A stretch of 64,000 bases of DNA. Source: Dehalococcoidia bacterium (GTDB lineage Bacteria > Chloroflexota > Dehalococcoidia > Lucifugimonadales > UBA3495). Of this stretch, positions 55,521 to 63,571 are shown piece after piece; the first letter of the stretch is position 1; each line of letters opens with the position of its first letter. Below the pieces are notes generated by a model, which was not told the DNA's origin, ran no database searches, and saw nothing but the letters and a program-made list of their open reading frames with translations. The DNA is taken from positions 1 to 64,000 of the forward strand of contig JAJDTP010000019.1 of the NCBI GenBank assembly GCA_022827095.1, given 5' to 3'. The position numbers were made by a program, and so were the translations under genes.

Positions 55521-56201
55521 CTATTGCAGGTCGAATACGCGGTCGCGGACGTTGAACTCGAACCCCGGCAACTCAGGGTCGCCGCCGACGGTTTCGGGAT
55601 CGTCCAACACCACGGGGTCGGCGTCTGGCCGGTAGATGTGCACCTGGCGCTCGAACGGATCGATCAGCCAACCCAAAACCACCCCGTAGGCGATCCATTC
55701 GTCCATTTTGGCCTGCTGGTCTTCAAGCGAGTTGGAAGGGGAGCGAATCTCGGCGACAAAACGGGGGGCAAAAGGTATGCCATGATACTGCCAGTCCGAC
55801 GGCAACGACGGAGTAATTTGCTCCGGAGCAATCCAGCCGGCGTCAGCAGCGCGGCGTCCGCGGGCTGAGGTTCTGACCATCGCGCTGCCCGGAAAAACCA
55901 GACCGCCTGGGCCATCGTCCGACCAGATTATCAAGTCATAGCATAAATTCAGCGACCATCTCCATCCAAATACACTGTCGGATGCCATCGCAATCAGTTT
56001 CCCCTTTCGGTCAATTTCAAACTGGTAACCCAAATCCTCATTGTCGGTGGTGAACCGTAGGAACCAGTCGTCCAGTGCCTCATCGTCGGGCAGTAGGGCC
56101 AGTATTGAACTGATGTCCAGGGAGAACGGAGCAGGTATACCGGTATCCGGCACAGTCGCCGGGTCAGCCGGTTGTGGTCTGGCAATGGCTGGCGAAGTCA
56201 T
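55521..56201 (-). CDS. Uma2 family (DUF820) putative endonuclease
   Basis: The ATG at 56201 gives 226 residues; the upstream extension lies within the next gene. The core has DAGWIAPEQITP (metal-binding aspartate), FVAEIRSPSNSLEDQQAKMDEWIAYGVVLGWLIDP (the E-x-R/K and helix) and VHIYRPDADPV. These are the Uma2 hallmarks. Compared with the copy at 5.7 kb it lacks the C-terminal coiled coil. The substrate is unknown. It starts 15 bases after the chlorite dismutase-family gene stop, so the two may be cotranscribed. Confidence 0.86.
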   Translation of the reverse strand: MTSPAIARPQPADPATVPDTGIPAPFSLDISSILALLPDDEALDDWFLRFTTDNEDLGYQFEIDRKGKLIAMASDSVFGWRWSLNLCYDLIIWSDDGPGGLVFPGSAMVRTSARGRRAADAGWIAPEQITPSLPSDWQYHGIPFAPRFVAEIRSPSNSLEDQQAKMDEWIAYGVVLGWLIDPFERQVHIYRPDADPVVLDDPETVGGDPELPGFEFNVRDRVFDLQ

Positions 56202-56215
56202 GGGGTCGTCTCCGT

Positions 56216-56914
56216 TTACGCCGCGTCGTCCAGGCAGTCGCGGAGGGGGCGGTTGATGCAGGAGAAGATGGGTGTGTCCTTCAGGGTGTAGGGGCGGGCC
56301 TTGGACTCGCGGAGGTCCATGACCAGATCCAGGAAGGTGCCGGGCTCGTCGGTCTCGAAGCCCAGGATGAACTCGGGGTCGTCGAGGCCGAAGGAGTAGG
56401 CGGTGGAGATTTTCACCTGGGGATACTTGTGGCCGATGACGAAGTGTTCGTTCATCATCTCCTGGCGCGTGTCCTTGGGCAGCTGGTACCAGTCGTGGGT
56501 CTTCCAGAAGGGGTACATGAACAGGTAGCGACGGCCGACGATACGCATGGACGCGGAGTCTCCCGACCCTTCCTGTCCCTCGTGCTGGTGGTCGTCGATG
56601 TAGGGTGAGCGCCGGGTCATGCCCAGGTAGGAATGCGGGGTTTCGAGGTAACCGCCGAGGCGGGTGCCGTTGAGGCGAGCGGCCATCTCGTTGATGGGCT
56701 CCAGCTCGGGGCACACTCCCCATAGCATGAAGTCGGTGTCGCCGCGGGCGCCCACCAGGGTGTAGGTGTTCAGCGCGACCCGGTCGGAGTGCTCGGCGGC
56801 CACGGCGGCGAACTCATCCTTGCCGGCCTCGCGCTCGGCGGCGGGCAAGCGGCGCCACTCCGGCTGCACCTTGAAGAACGTGTACTTGACGAAATCGCGT
56901 CGCGGGTCGGCCAT
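56216..56914 (-). CDS. Chlorite dismutase-family (HemQ-like) heme protein
   Basis: The ATG at 56914, preceded by AAAGGAGG, gives 232 residues. Family features are FVKYTFFKVQPEWRRLP, RYLFMYPFWKTHDWYQLPKDTRQEMMNEHFVIGHKYPQVKISTAYSFGLDDPEFILGFETDEPGTFLDLVMDLR, and RPYTLKDTPIFSC. The MMNEH..GHKYP segment is where the heme-ligand histidine is expected. HemQ members decarboxylate coproheme in Gram-positive-type heme synthesis; true chlorite dismutases detoxify chlorite. I favour a HemQ-like role but the sequence does not decide. A TACAAT -10 lies in the flanking 16-bp repeat. Confidence 0.85.
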   Translation of the reverse strand: MADPRRDFVKYTFFKVQPEWRRLPAAEREAGKDEFAAVAAEHSDRVALNTYTLVGARGDTDFMLWGVCPELEPINEMAARLNGTRLGGYLETPHSYLGMTRRSPYIDDHQHEGQEGSGDSASMRIVGRRYLFMYPFWKTHDWYQLPKDTRQEMMNEHFVIGHKYPQVKISTAYSFGLDDPEFILGFETDEPGTFLDLVMDLRESKARPYTLKDTPIFSCINRPLRDCLDDAA

Positions 56915-56953
56915 TGGGGCCTCCTTTGGGTTGGAATGGGGTCGTGATGGCCC

Positions 56954-56969
56954 ATTGTAGCATCGGCTC
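56954..56969. repeat. 16-bp direct repeat, left copy, bounding the methyltransferase-HEPN module
   Basis: ATTGTAGCATCGGCTC is identical to 60669-60684 and in the same orientation. Its last bases overlap the HEPN stop codon. The two copies enclose exactly the HEPN gene and the large methyltransferase gene. Confidence 0.9.
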
Positions 56970-57378
56970 ACCCCGGCTCCAGTTCGTCGAGTGGGATGTA
57001 GTCGGTGAGCAGCGCGCGCATGCGGTCTAGGAATGCGGCCGCGCGTTGGTAGGCGTCGCGAGCGTCCGCTTCGCCGAACACCATATCTACTTCGTAATCG
57101 GCGTCGTTGCGCAATTCTTCGAGCCGGTTAAGTTCTCTGCCCCATTCTCGTTCGACACAGTGGGTCCCGACGACGTACTCACCAAATCTGCTAATCACGC
57201 CTTGATGAGTACTTGGTTCAAAATCATCAAGCAAAAGCGCAGCTTTGGCAGTGTGAAAGGCGGCGTAATATGCGCGTGAAATCGAGTCTGCATAGTAGCC
57301 CGCGCTTTCGTATGTGGCAGCGGCCCCTAAACTATCGCGAGCTCGCTGCCATTCCGCTATCGCCAAGTCTCGATTCAT
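56968..57378 (-). CDS. HEPN domain protein (UPF0332-like), putative toxin
   Basis: This 136-residue helical protein has the HEPN layout: helix 1 RDLAIAEWQRARDSL, helix 2 YYADSISRAYYAAFHTAKAALL near residues 29-50, and a final helix after the RNDADY motif (R90-Y95), where UPF0332-type HEPN proteins place their conserved R-N/x-x-DY. HEPN proteins paired with MNT nucleotidyltransferases form toxin-antitoxin modules, the HEPN usually being an RNase held inactive by AMPylation. Here the start codon overlaps the stop of the methyltransferase-nucleotidyltransferase gene (ATGA), so the two are translationally coupled. Confidence 0.87.
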   Translation of the reverse strand: MNRDLAIAEWQRARDSLGAAATYESAGYYADSISRAYYAAFHTAKAALLLDDFEPSTHQGVISRFGEYVVGTHCVEREWGRELNRLEELRNDADYEVDMVFGEADARDAYQRAAAFLDRMRALLTDYIPLDELEPG

Positions 57379-60300
57379 AAGACGCTGATGCCTTCACGGA
57401 CTACTCTCCGATATAGTGAACTTGTAGAGAACTTGCTCTCGGCCCATTCCTCTCTGGTGCAAGACCTGATTGAAGGCGCGACGAAGAAACCGTTCAAATC
57501 AATGTCATACGCCAAATCGCCGATCTCTTCCTGCGTTTCACCGTCTTCCCCGTCCACGATGACCAGAATATTGAAATCTACGTCCAAGCCTGAAATGCCG
57601 CGCGTATGAGAGCCATACACGATGATGTCCTCGATTCTTTCCGGGAAACGCTCCTTGAGCTGTCGGCGGTATTCCTCCAGCCATCCCAGCTCGGCAGCAG
57701 TCAGGGACAAATGCGGGCTAGGCGGCGTCGGCTCTGGGGGAACAACGTTTGCCGGAACTCCGCTGTTGGTAATGACAACTGCCGTTGCGTTGGGATGCCC
57801 TTTTCCGCCATGCACTGAAGGCTCGGCGCACCACTTGGCCGCAAAAAAGCGCACCGCACGATAAACGCCGTCATCAAACCCCAGCAGGTCGCACACGACC
57901 CGTCGGTCCAGCAGGGCGCGGTTCTCGTCCACGTCTGCTAGGTAAGCCGGCTTCAACTCCTTATCGCGGAACTCGTCGAATATGGCGCGGGCGGTGTCTA
58001 GCTGAGCCTCGGTCAAGGTTCGAAAATCAAGCACGGGCAAATCTTCGGAGGACCGGATAGTGATGATCCCGCGCCCGGGTTGCTGACGGCTGGAGTGCCA
58101 CCAGTAGCACAGCAGGCCCAATGCGCTGTTGCTCCACAGCGCAAAAGCGTAGTCGAAACGCTTGTCGTTAAAAATGACGTTGGGCCATCCCCGGCCGCCG
58201 ATGCTTTCCCGTTCGGTAAAGGCGACGGCCAGCGGTTGAGAATTGAAACGAAAATCACGGTTAACATGGACGCGGCTGGCGGTTGTCCAAACTTCCGCCG
58301 CCCTGCTTTCCATCCCTTGCCGTACCTGCAACTGCGCATCGGGTTCGCAGATTATCCGGGTTTCTTTCTCGGCGTCGTGATTCCAGAGGGCGGCATAGGT
58401 GGCCGTCGGATTGGGGTCAAGCTTAGTGAACGGGCCGCGTGGGGCCGGTCCGGTTATGTCGCGGTCAACTAGACCGAGTTTACCGACGCTGCCCAAAGCC
58501 GCAATCGGCAAGTCCAGGGCAGCGGGCGATCCGGGCAGCCACAGATGGGATCTGGTCAGCGCGTAGGCAGTTTGTGCCAGCGAATAGTCCAGCATTCGAA
58601 CGCAACCCCAGGTGGCGTCGTCGCCATGTGGTACGTTCAGCATTGCACCGGCCGTATCCTCCCCCACTGGCAATCGCGTACCTCCATACGGCCCGTCTTC
58701 AATGCCCCGAACGCCGCCGGCGCCGATGATACTCTGCGCGACGGCGGCGGATTGGGCCATTCCGTGCGGCCGGTAATACAGCGATGCGAACTGCGCTCGC
58801 GAAGCTGGTCGGTTATTCGCGCCGTCTCTTTTGCGGGCCACTACCAGGCACTCGGCCATGCCGGTGTCCGACGAAAAGGACATATCACGGCCGTTAGCCG
58901 CGATGCTCAACACCGTCAAATCCGTGTACCCTTGGCCCAGCATCTGCCGGAAACCCTGCCACGACAGGCCAGACGCCGCCGACAGGGGCAGGACTAACGC
59001 CAGCACGCCGCCAGGCTTGAGTTTGCGGTGGGCCAAGGCGGCAAATGCCGAGGCGATGCCGGCGTTTCCGTGGTAGCAGGTGCCTCTGCCAAATTCGTTA
59101 ATTCGCCGGCCCATGTCCGTCTGGTCGTTGCGGCTGGCGTCAAAGGCAGCGAATGCGGGGTTGGTGACGGCGGCGTGCGCTCCTTCGTGATTAGTAGCGC
59201 GGGTAAAGGGCGGGTTCATAATCACCAAGTCAAACCTATCATCAGGCATTTCGTCGGCAAGTCCGCTGTCGGGATGCAACAACTCAAGCGATCCTATACG
59301 CACCTCCCCGTCTTCCTGCCGGCCATAGGGCATGGTTCGCAGGTTGGAGTGGCGGAAACCCACCTCGGGCTGCAACCCGGCCAGTGTTGAGCCGGTGATA
59401 TGAACTGCGGACGGCATCACGTCGCAGCCGTAAATAACATCCTCCAGCATCGCGGGATGCAGTTGGGCGGCTCTGCCGCCGGCGCGTTCGTGGCGAGCGG
59501 CAATCTGCTCATACACCGCCGATAGCAATGCCCCGGTGCCGCAGGCGAAGTCTGCAATCCTCAACCGGCCAATCCCCGCCGTATCGCTCCAATCTACTCC
59601 ATCCATTTTGTCCACCGCCAGGCGGGCCAACAGGTCAGCAGACGCGGGCAGAGTGTAGAAAGTTGCCAGATACTTGCGGTCGGCAATCAGCCGCTGGAAC
59701 ACCTGGCCAGTGAGGTCATGATCATTGTTGACGCCCCGCGAAGCGATATTGAGGACGTGGAAGCTGATGATGTTGAGTATCTGGGCCGCCTCTCGGGTCG
59801 GCAATTCGGCCACGATGTCCCGCGCAATGTTGAAAATGTCCAGGTAGTTGATGTCCAGAATCGCCGCCCACGCTTGCAGTATTTCCGACTGCGGATTCCC
59901 GGCGCCGGGCCCGCAGATTTGAGACAGCGGTTTGATGCCATGTTGTCCTGCGAGGCGCTCGTGAAACAGCATGGCGTTGGCGATGATGGCGCAGGACATG
60001 CGCCGCATCTGCGGGACGTCACTCAGATTCAGGCGCCGAGCAATCGCCGGATTGATGTCCGGTCTGGTTTCGGGCATCTGGTTCAACACGCTGGCCGCGG
60101 AGTCTATGCCCTGTTGCAGGTCGTCGGCTGCTTCCGCCACGGCTTTCTGCGGCACGGACACCAGCCGGATCAGGTCGGCAAGGTCCGTCACTGTACCCTC
60201 CAGCCAGCCTGATTGCGGAAAGCGACCACCGTTTTCGTAAACGATGCAGTAGGACAGATAGGCTTCGGCCATAAACGTGTCAAGGTCGTAGGCATTTCCC

Positions 60301-60602
60301 ACGTCATCGGGATAACGCAGGGCGATGGCAGATTCGACGGGACGAGCTTCTCCGGTGATGTCACGCCCCAGACGGGCCCGAGCGTCCGCCTCAGCCCCGG
60401 ATGCGGGAACGTGTTCAGCTTCCACCACCACCGGGGAACGGCCCAGTGCGGTAATCAGTATGTCGGGACGCAAACCCAAGTGACCGCTTACGATCCGAGT
60501 CTGCTCCGAGCGAACTACGAAGCTGGGCAACATTTTTCTCAAGAGGTTGCCCAGCGCAACGTTAACGCTCGTTTCGCTATTACGGGATTCCGTGGTGGCC
60601 AT
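57375..60602 (-). CDS. N6-adenine DNA methyltransferase fused to a C-terminal MNT-type nucleotidyltransferase
   Basis: This 1075-residue protein starts at an ATG at 60602 (AGGAGG seven bases upstream). Domains in order are as follows. Residues 1-110 have RPDIL...VVVEAEH near 46-64, which resembles a PD-(D/E)XK nuclease core. Residues 300-620 form an N6-adenine methyltransferase, with FYTLP near 316, motif I ADFACGTGALL near 351 and motif IV NPPF near 464. Residues 620-940 are probably target recognition. Residues 970-1075 are a nucleotidyltransferase of the MNT type: YGSHTRGISGLDVDFNIL, with the GS at about 998 and D-x-D at 1008/1010. A type IIG-like restriction enzyme carrying a fused antitoxin-like domain is the simplest reading. 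The downstream gene is its HEPN partner. Confidence 0.88.
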   Translation of the reverse strand: MATTESRNSETSVNVALGNLLRKMLPSFVVRSEQTRIVSGHLGLRPDILITALGRSPVVVEAEHVPASGAEADARARLGRDITGEARPVESAIALRYPDDVGNAYDLDTFMAEAYLSYCIVYENGGRFPQSGWLEGTVTDLADLIRLVSVPQKAVAEAADDLQQGIDSAASVLNQMPETRPDINPAIARRLNLSDVPQMRRMSCAIIANAMLFHERLAGQHGIKPLSQICGPGAGNPQSEILQAWAAILDINYLDIFNIARDIVAELPTREAAQILNIISFHVLNIASRGVNNDHDLTGQVFQRLIADRKYLATFYTLPASADLLARLAVDKMDGVDWSDTAGIGRLRIADFACGTGALLSAVYEQIAARHERAGGRAAQLHPAMLEDVIYGCDVMPSAVHITGSTLAGLQPEVGFRHSNLRTMPYGRQEDGEVRIGSLELLHPDSGLADEMPDDRFDLVIMNPPFTRATNHEGAHAAVTNPAFAAFDASRNDQTDMGRRINEFGRGTCYHGNAGIASAFAALAHRKLKPGGVLALVLPLSAASGLSWQGFRQMLGQGYTDLTVLSIAANGRDMSFSSDTGMAECLVVARKRDGANNRPASRAQFASLYYRPHGMAQSAAVAQSIIGAGGVRGIEDGPYGGTRLPVGEDTAGAMLNVPHGDDATWGCVRMLDYSLAQTAYALTRSHLWLPGSPAALDLPIAALGSVGKLGLVDRDITGPAPRGPFTKLDPNPTATYAALWNHDAEKETRIICEPDAQLQVRQGMESRAAEVWTTASRVHVNRDFRFNSQPLAVAFTERESIGGRGWPNVIFNDKRFDYAFALWSNSALGLLCYWWHSSRQQPGRGIITIRSSEDLPVLDFRTLTEAQLDTARAIFDEFRDKELKPAYLADVDENRALLDRRVVCDLLGFDDGVYRAVRFFAAKWCAEPSVHGGKGHPNATAVVITNSGVPANVVPPEPTPPSPHLSLTAAELGWLEEYRRQLKERFPERIEDIIVYGSHTRGISGLDVDFNILVIVDGEDGETQEEIGDLAYDIDLNGFFVAPSIRSCTREEWAESKFSTSSLYRRVVREGISVL

Positions 60603-60668
60603 CACCCGCCCTCCTGCTGATTACTGCTGGCAGGGCAATCGCCCGCATGGGGCCAGCTAGTGGCTGCG

Positions 60669-60684
60669 ATTGTAGCATCGGCTC
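60669..60684. repeat. 16-bp direct repeat, right copy, bounding the methyltransferase-HEPN module
   Basis: This is an identical copy of 56954-56969, located 66 bases upstream of the methyltransferase start. On the minus strand each copy begins with TACAAT when read as a -10 element, so each could supply a promoter: one to the methyltransferase, the other to the chlorite dismutase-family gene. Confidence 0.9.
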
Positions 60685-60773
60685 CCAACGGTCGGGTTGA
60701 GGACGCATCGTATGGGTTACAATCACCGCCGTGCGCGGCGCCGGCGAGCGTCGACACCACAGGAGGGACATCA

Positions 60774-61721
60774 ATGGTAACTATTGGAGAGGGCCAGTTT
60801 ACCTACGAAGTGCAGGAAGGCTGGGGTCAGCTTCCGCCCGGCTACACGTTCAAAGAGGTGGCCGCCGTGGGCTGCGACGCGGACGACAACGTCTATGCCT
60901 TCAATCGCGGTGAGCATCCCATGATCGTGTTCGACAAGGACGGCAACTTCATCGAGTCCTGGGGCGAAGGCGTGTTCCCGCGGGCGCATGGGGTGACGAT
61001 GGCTCCCGACGGAACCATGTTCCTCACCGACGACGGCGACCACACCGTGCGCAAGTGCACGCTCAACGGCGAAATCCTACTGACCCTGGGCACCAGCGGC
61101 CATCCCGCGGCCTTCATGTCCGGCGATCCCTTCAATCGCTGCACCCACGTTGCCATTGATCCCCGCAACGGCGACTTCTACGTGTCGGATGGCTATGGCA
61201 ACGCGCGAATCCACAAATACAGCCCCGATGGAAGGCTGATCTTCTCGTGGGGCAAATCCGGAAACGGGCCGGCTGAGTTCAACATAGCCCACAACATAGG
61301 CACGGACCGTGACGGCCTGGTGTACCTGGCCGACCGGGAGAACCACCGGGTGCAGGTGTTTAATCCCGATGGCAGGTTCATGGGACAATGGAACGATATG
61401 TCTCGCCCCTGCGGCCTGTACATCGACCGGGAGGCCGGCCTGGTGTACATCGGCGAACTGGGTTCGGCGATTGGCCCCAACTCCCAGGCCACCGGCCTCG
61501 GGCCCAGGGTCAGCGTCTACGACACCGAGGGCCGACGCCAGGCGCGGGTGGGCGACGGGCCCGAAGGCGAAGAAGCCGGCCAGTTCATCGCGCCCCACGG
61601 GGTCTGCTTGGACTCCGTCGGCAACATCTACGTGGGCGAGGTCTCGTGGACCCACACCGGTCAGCACCTGGACCCGCCGCGGGAAGTTCGCTCCCTCCAG
61701 AAGCTCGTCAAAACCGCCTGA
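60774..61721 (+). CDS. NHL-repeat beta-propeller protein (peptidyl-alpha-hydroxyglycine lyase-like)
   Basis: The ATG at 60774, seven bases after AGGAGGG, gives 315 residues. NHL blades repeat through the sequence: VGCDADDNVYAFNRGEHPMIVFDKDGNFIESWG, HGVTMAPDGTMFLTDDGDHTVRKCTLNGEILLTLG, VAIDPRNGDFYVSDGYGNARIHKYSPDGRLIFSWG and IGTDRDGLVYLADRENHRVQVFNPDGRFMGQW. The pattern is that of the six-bladed NHL/PAL group. No signal peptide is seen, so it is probably cytoplasmic. The substrate is unknown; peptide amidation is unlikely in a bacterium. Confidence 0.84.
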   Translation: MVTIGEGQFTYEVQEGWGQLPPGYTFKEVAAVGCDADDNVYAFNRGEHPMIVFDKDGNFIESWGEGVFPRAHGVTMAPDGTMFLTDDGDHTVRKCTLNGEILLTLGTSGHPAAFMSGDPFNRCTHVAIDPRNGDFYVSDGYGNARIHKYSPDGRLIFSWGKSGNGPAEFNIAHNIGTDRDGLVYLADRENHRVQVFNPDGRFMGQWNDMSRPCGLYIDREAGLVYIGELGSAIGPNSQATGLGPRVSVYDTEGRRQARVGDGPEGEEAGQFIAPHGVCLDSVGNIYVGEVSWTHTGQHLDPPREVRSLQKLVKTA

Positions 61722-61730
61722 ATTAATCGA

Positions 61731-61790
61731 CATCGATGGACAGGATAGTCAGGATTTTTCGATAAGGATCAACCATCCTGTTCATCGATG
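61731..61790. repeat. Imperfect inverted repeat, CATCGATGGACAGGAT type
   Basis: CATCGATGGACAGGAT (61731-61746) is mirrored by ATCCTGTTCATCGATG (61775-61790) with one mismatch, between the NHL gene and comB. A half-element with AATCCTG and CATCGATG is at 35709-35739, and related fragments lie at 12060-12095. Confidence 0.8.
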
Positions 61791-61807
61791 TAAAAGAGAA
61801 CAAAGCT

Positions 61808-62512
61808 ATGGAAATTCGCATCGGCAGCTTGTCCCGCGACGCCCGCGAGGCCACCGGCGCGGCCCTCGTCATCGACGTGTTCCGCGCCTTCACCACGGCG
61901 GCCATCGCCTTCGACCGGGGCGCGGAACGGATCACCCTGGTGGCCGAGGTGGAGGAGGCGCTGGAGATCCGGCGCAACAATCCGGCCATCGCCGACATAC
62001 TGATGGGCGAGGTGGAAGGCCGCCGACCCGACGGGTTTGACTATGGCAACTCTCCTTACGAAGCGTCCTCGGTGGATTTCGCCGGCAAGAGCGTCGTGCA
62101 GTCCACCCGCGCCGGGACTGTGGGAACGGCGGCGGCGGGAGCGGCCGGCTGTGATCCTATCTACGTCACATCCTTTGTGGTGGCTGGCGCAACCGCTCAA
62201 GCGCTGTTGGCCGAGAATCCGCTGCCGGAGTGTGTCACCATTCTCGCCATGGGGGACCAGGGCGTGAACCGGTCGGACGAAGACGAGCACTGCGCGTTGT
62301 ACCTGCGCAACCGTCTGGAGGGACGCAATCCCGACCCGGAGGCGCTTCGCAAGCTGATCATGTCCGGCGGCGCGACGCAGAAGTTCTTCGATGACGCGCA
62401 ACCGCAGTTTCACCCCCGCGACGTGGGCCTCGCGCTGGAGGTGGACCGGTATTCCTTCGCCATGCGCGTGACCCGGGAGGACGGACTGCTGGTTGCGCGG
62501 CGGACTGATTGA
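61808..62512 (+). CDS. comB: 2-phosphosulfolactate phosphatase (ComB family)
   Basis: This 234-residue protein has ALVIDVFRAFTTAAIAFDRGAERI near the N-terminus, MGEVEGRRPDGFDYGNSPYEAS, the STRAGTVGT active-site segment and FVVAGATAQALL, matching ComB phosphatases. The reaction yields sulfolactate from phosphosulfolactate, known from coenzyme M synthesis and from sulfolactate metabolism in some bacteria. Other coenzyme M genes (comA, comC) are not in the window, so the pathway is open. Homologues in Chloroflexota are common but uncharacterised. Confidence 0.88.
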   Translation: MEIRIGSLSRDAREATGAALVIDVFRAFTTAAIAFDRGAERITLVAEVEEALEIRRNNPAIADILMGEVEGRRPDGFDYGNSPYEASSVDFAGKSVVQSTRAGTVGTAAAGAAGCDPIYVTSFVVAGATAQALLAENPLPECVTILAMGDQGVNRSDEDEHCALYLRNRLEGRNPDPEALRKLIMSGGATQKFFDDAQPQFHPRDVGLALEVDRYSFAMRVTREDGLLVARRTD

Positions 62513-62640
62513 ATCCGGAAGATTGGTTGGAGCGCGCCGCATGATACTTTTTGTTTACGTGTTGCCAGCCACCGATCGCGCGACGCACAGCCGACCGCTG
62601 CCCATGACACGCCGCACCCACGGCTTGACCGGAGCATACG

Positions 62641-62952
62641 ATGACCGTCACAGCAGAACAGGCTAGCCAAGCCCAGGGCATCATTCTCGAGTGCCTCAAC
62701 ATCCACCACCAACATCGTGTGCCCTTCCGAAAGGTTTGGACCAAGGCTGGCCAGGATTTTGACGAGGTTCCTTTTCTGGACGTTTGGGTGATCTATGACG
62801 GTGAGCGCAGCAGCCTCGACACTGCCAAGCTCAACTCCTTCGACGCCTACCTTATGAAAGCCCTTCGCGACGCCGGTATCCACGCCATCCCGTCAATCTC
62901 ATATGTCCCCAAGAGCGAAGCCGAGCAGATTGGCGCTCCATGGACTGGGTAG
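62641..62952 (+). CDS. Small protein of a HEPN-associated pair, function unknown
   Basis: The 103-residue protein has VPFLDVWVIYDGERSSLDTAKLNSFDAYLMKALRDAG near residues 44-78 and IPSISYVPKSEAEQI at the end. It lacks the GS-x-D-x-D motif of MNT nucleotidyltransferases. The start overlaps nothing upstream; the stop lies 13 bases inside the next gene's start, so the pair is coupled. Small partners of this sort are often the antitoxin-like half of a HEPN pair, but I cannot assign it from its own sequence. Confidence 0.65.
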   Translation: MTVTAEQASQAQGIILECLNIHHQHRVPFRKVWTKAGQDFDEVPFLDVWVIYDGERSSLDTAKLNSFDAYLMKALRDAGIHAIPSISYVPKSEAEQIGAPWTG

Positions 62953-63389
62953 AACTGATCAGAGCCAGCCGCCTCATGGCCGGCGGGCAACCCTCGTAGG
63001 AAGCCCTGCGTCGCGCTGTCAGCACGGCATACTACGCGATGTTTCACGCGCTGGCCACCAGCAACGCCGATATCATCATAGGTCCTCGAACGCCGGCAAA
63101 CCGATCCGACTGGACTTCGACCTATCGGTCTCTTCGCCATTTCCGTGCCGAGAATCCACTCTACGGCTGGCCGCATCTCTTCAGCGCGCCGGTTCAAACT
63201 TTCGCCGTCGTCATCGCCGGGATCAAGAGACAGCGTGAGAACGCCGACTATAACCCCGATGTCAACTTTGCGCAAAACCAAGTGGCCACTTGGATCGACC
63301 GCGCAGAACGGGCCATCCTCGACTTCAACTCTTCTACCTCGCAGGAAAGGTCCATGGTTGCGATTGCAACACTTGCCGGCCAGCGATGA
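62940..63389 (+). pseudogene. HEPN domain gene interrupted by an in-frame amber codon
   Basis: From the ATG at 62940 the frame reads MDWVELIRASRLMAGGQPS, then a TAG at 62997-62999. It continues EALRRAVSTAYYAMFHALATSNADIII and ends with RQRENADYNPDVNF... A glutamine codon (CAG) changed to TAG would restore a normal HEPN protein of about 149 residues, since RRAVSTAYYAMFHAL and RENADY are family hallmarks. So the gene looks inactivated by a nonsense mutation, or readable only by suppression. An internal ATG at 63039 could give a truncated form lacking helix 1. Confidence 0.75.
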
Positions 63390-63571
63390 TCGGGCCGCTC
63401 TTTATTTGCCATTAGGTAGAGCGTATTCACATCCCACACACGTCGAACTGGAAAGGGTATCTGGCATACCGGGACCGATGAGGGCGGGCAGATACGCCGA
63501 AACCCGCCGGAGCCTTTCTATGCGCCAAATCCATTGGTTGGGGTTCAATAAGCGCGTTTTATACGCTTTCT

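Noticed and set aside
55521-56723. A 400-codon frame joining the Uma2 gene to the preceding gene
   Set aside because: The upstream half is the wrong-frame shadow of the chlorite dismutase-family gene; the Uma2 protein starts at 56201.
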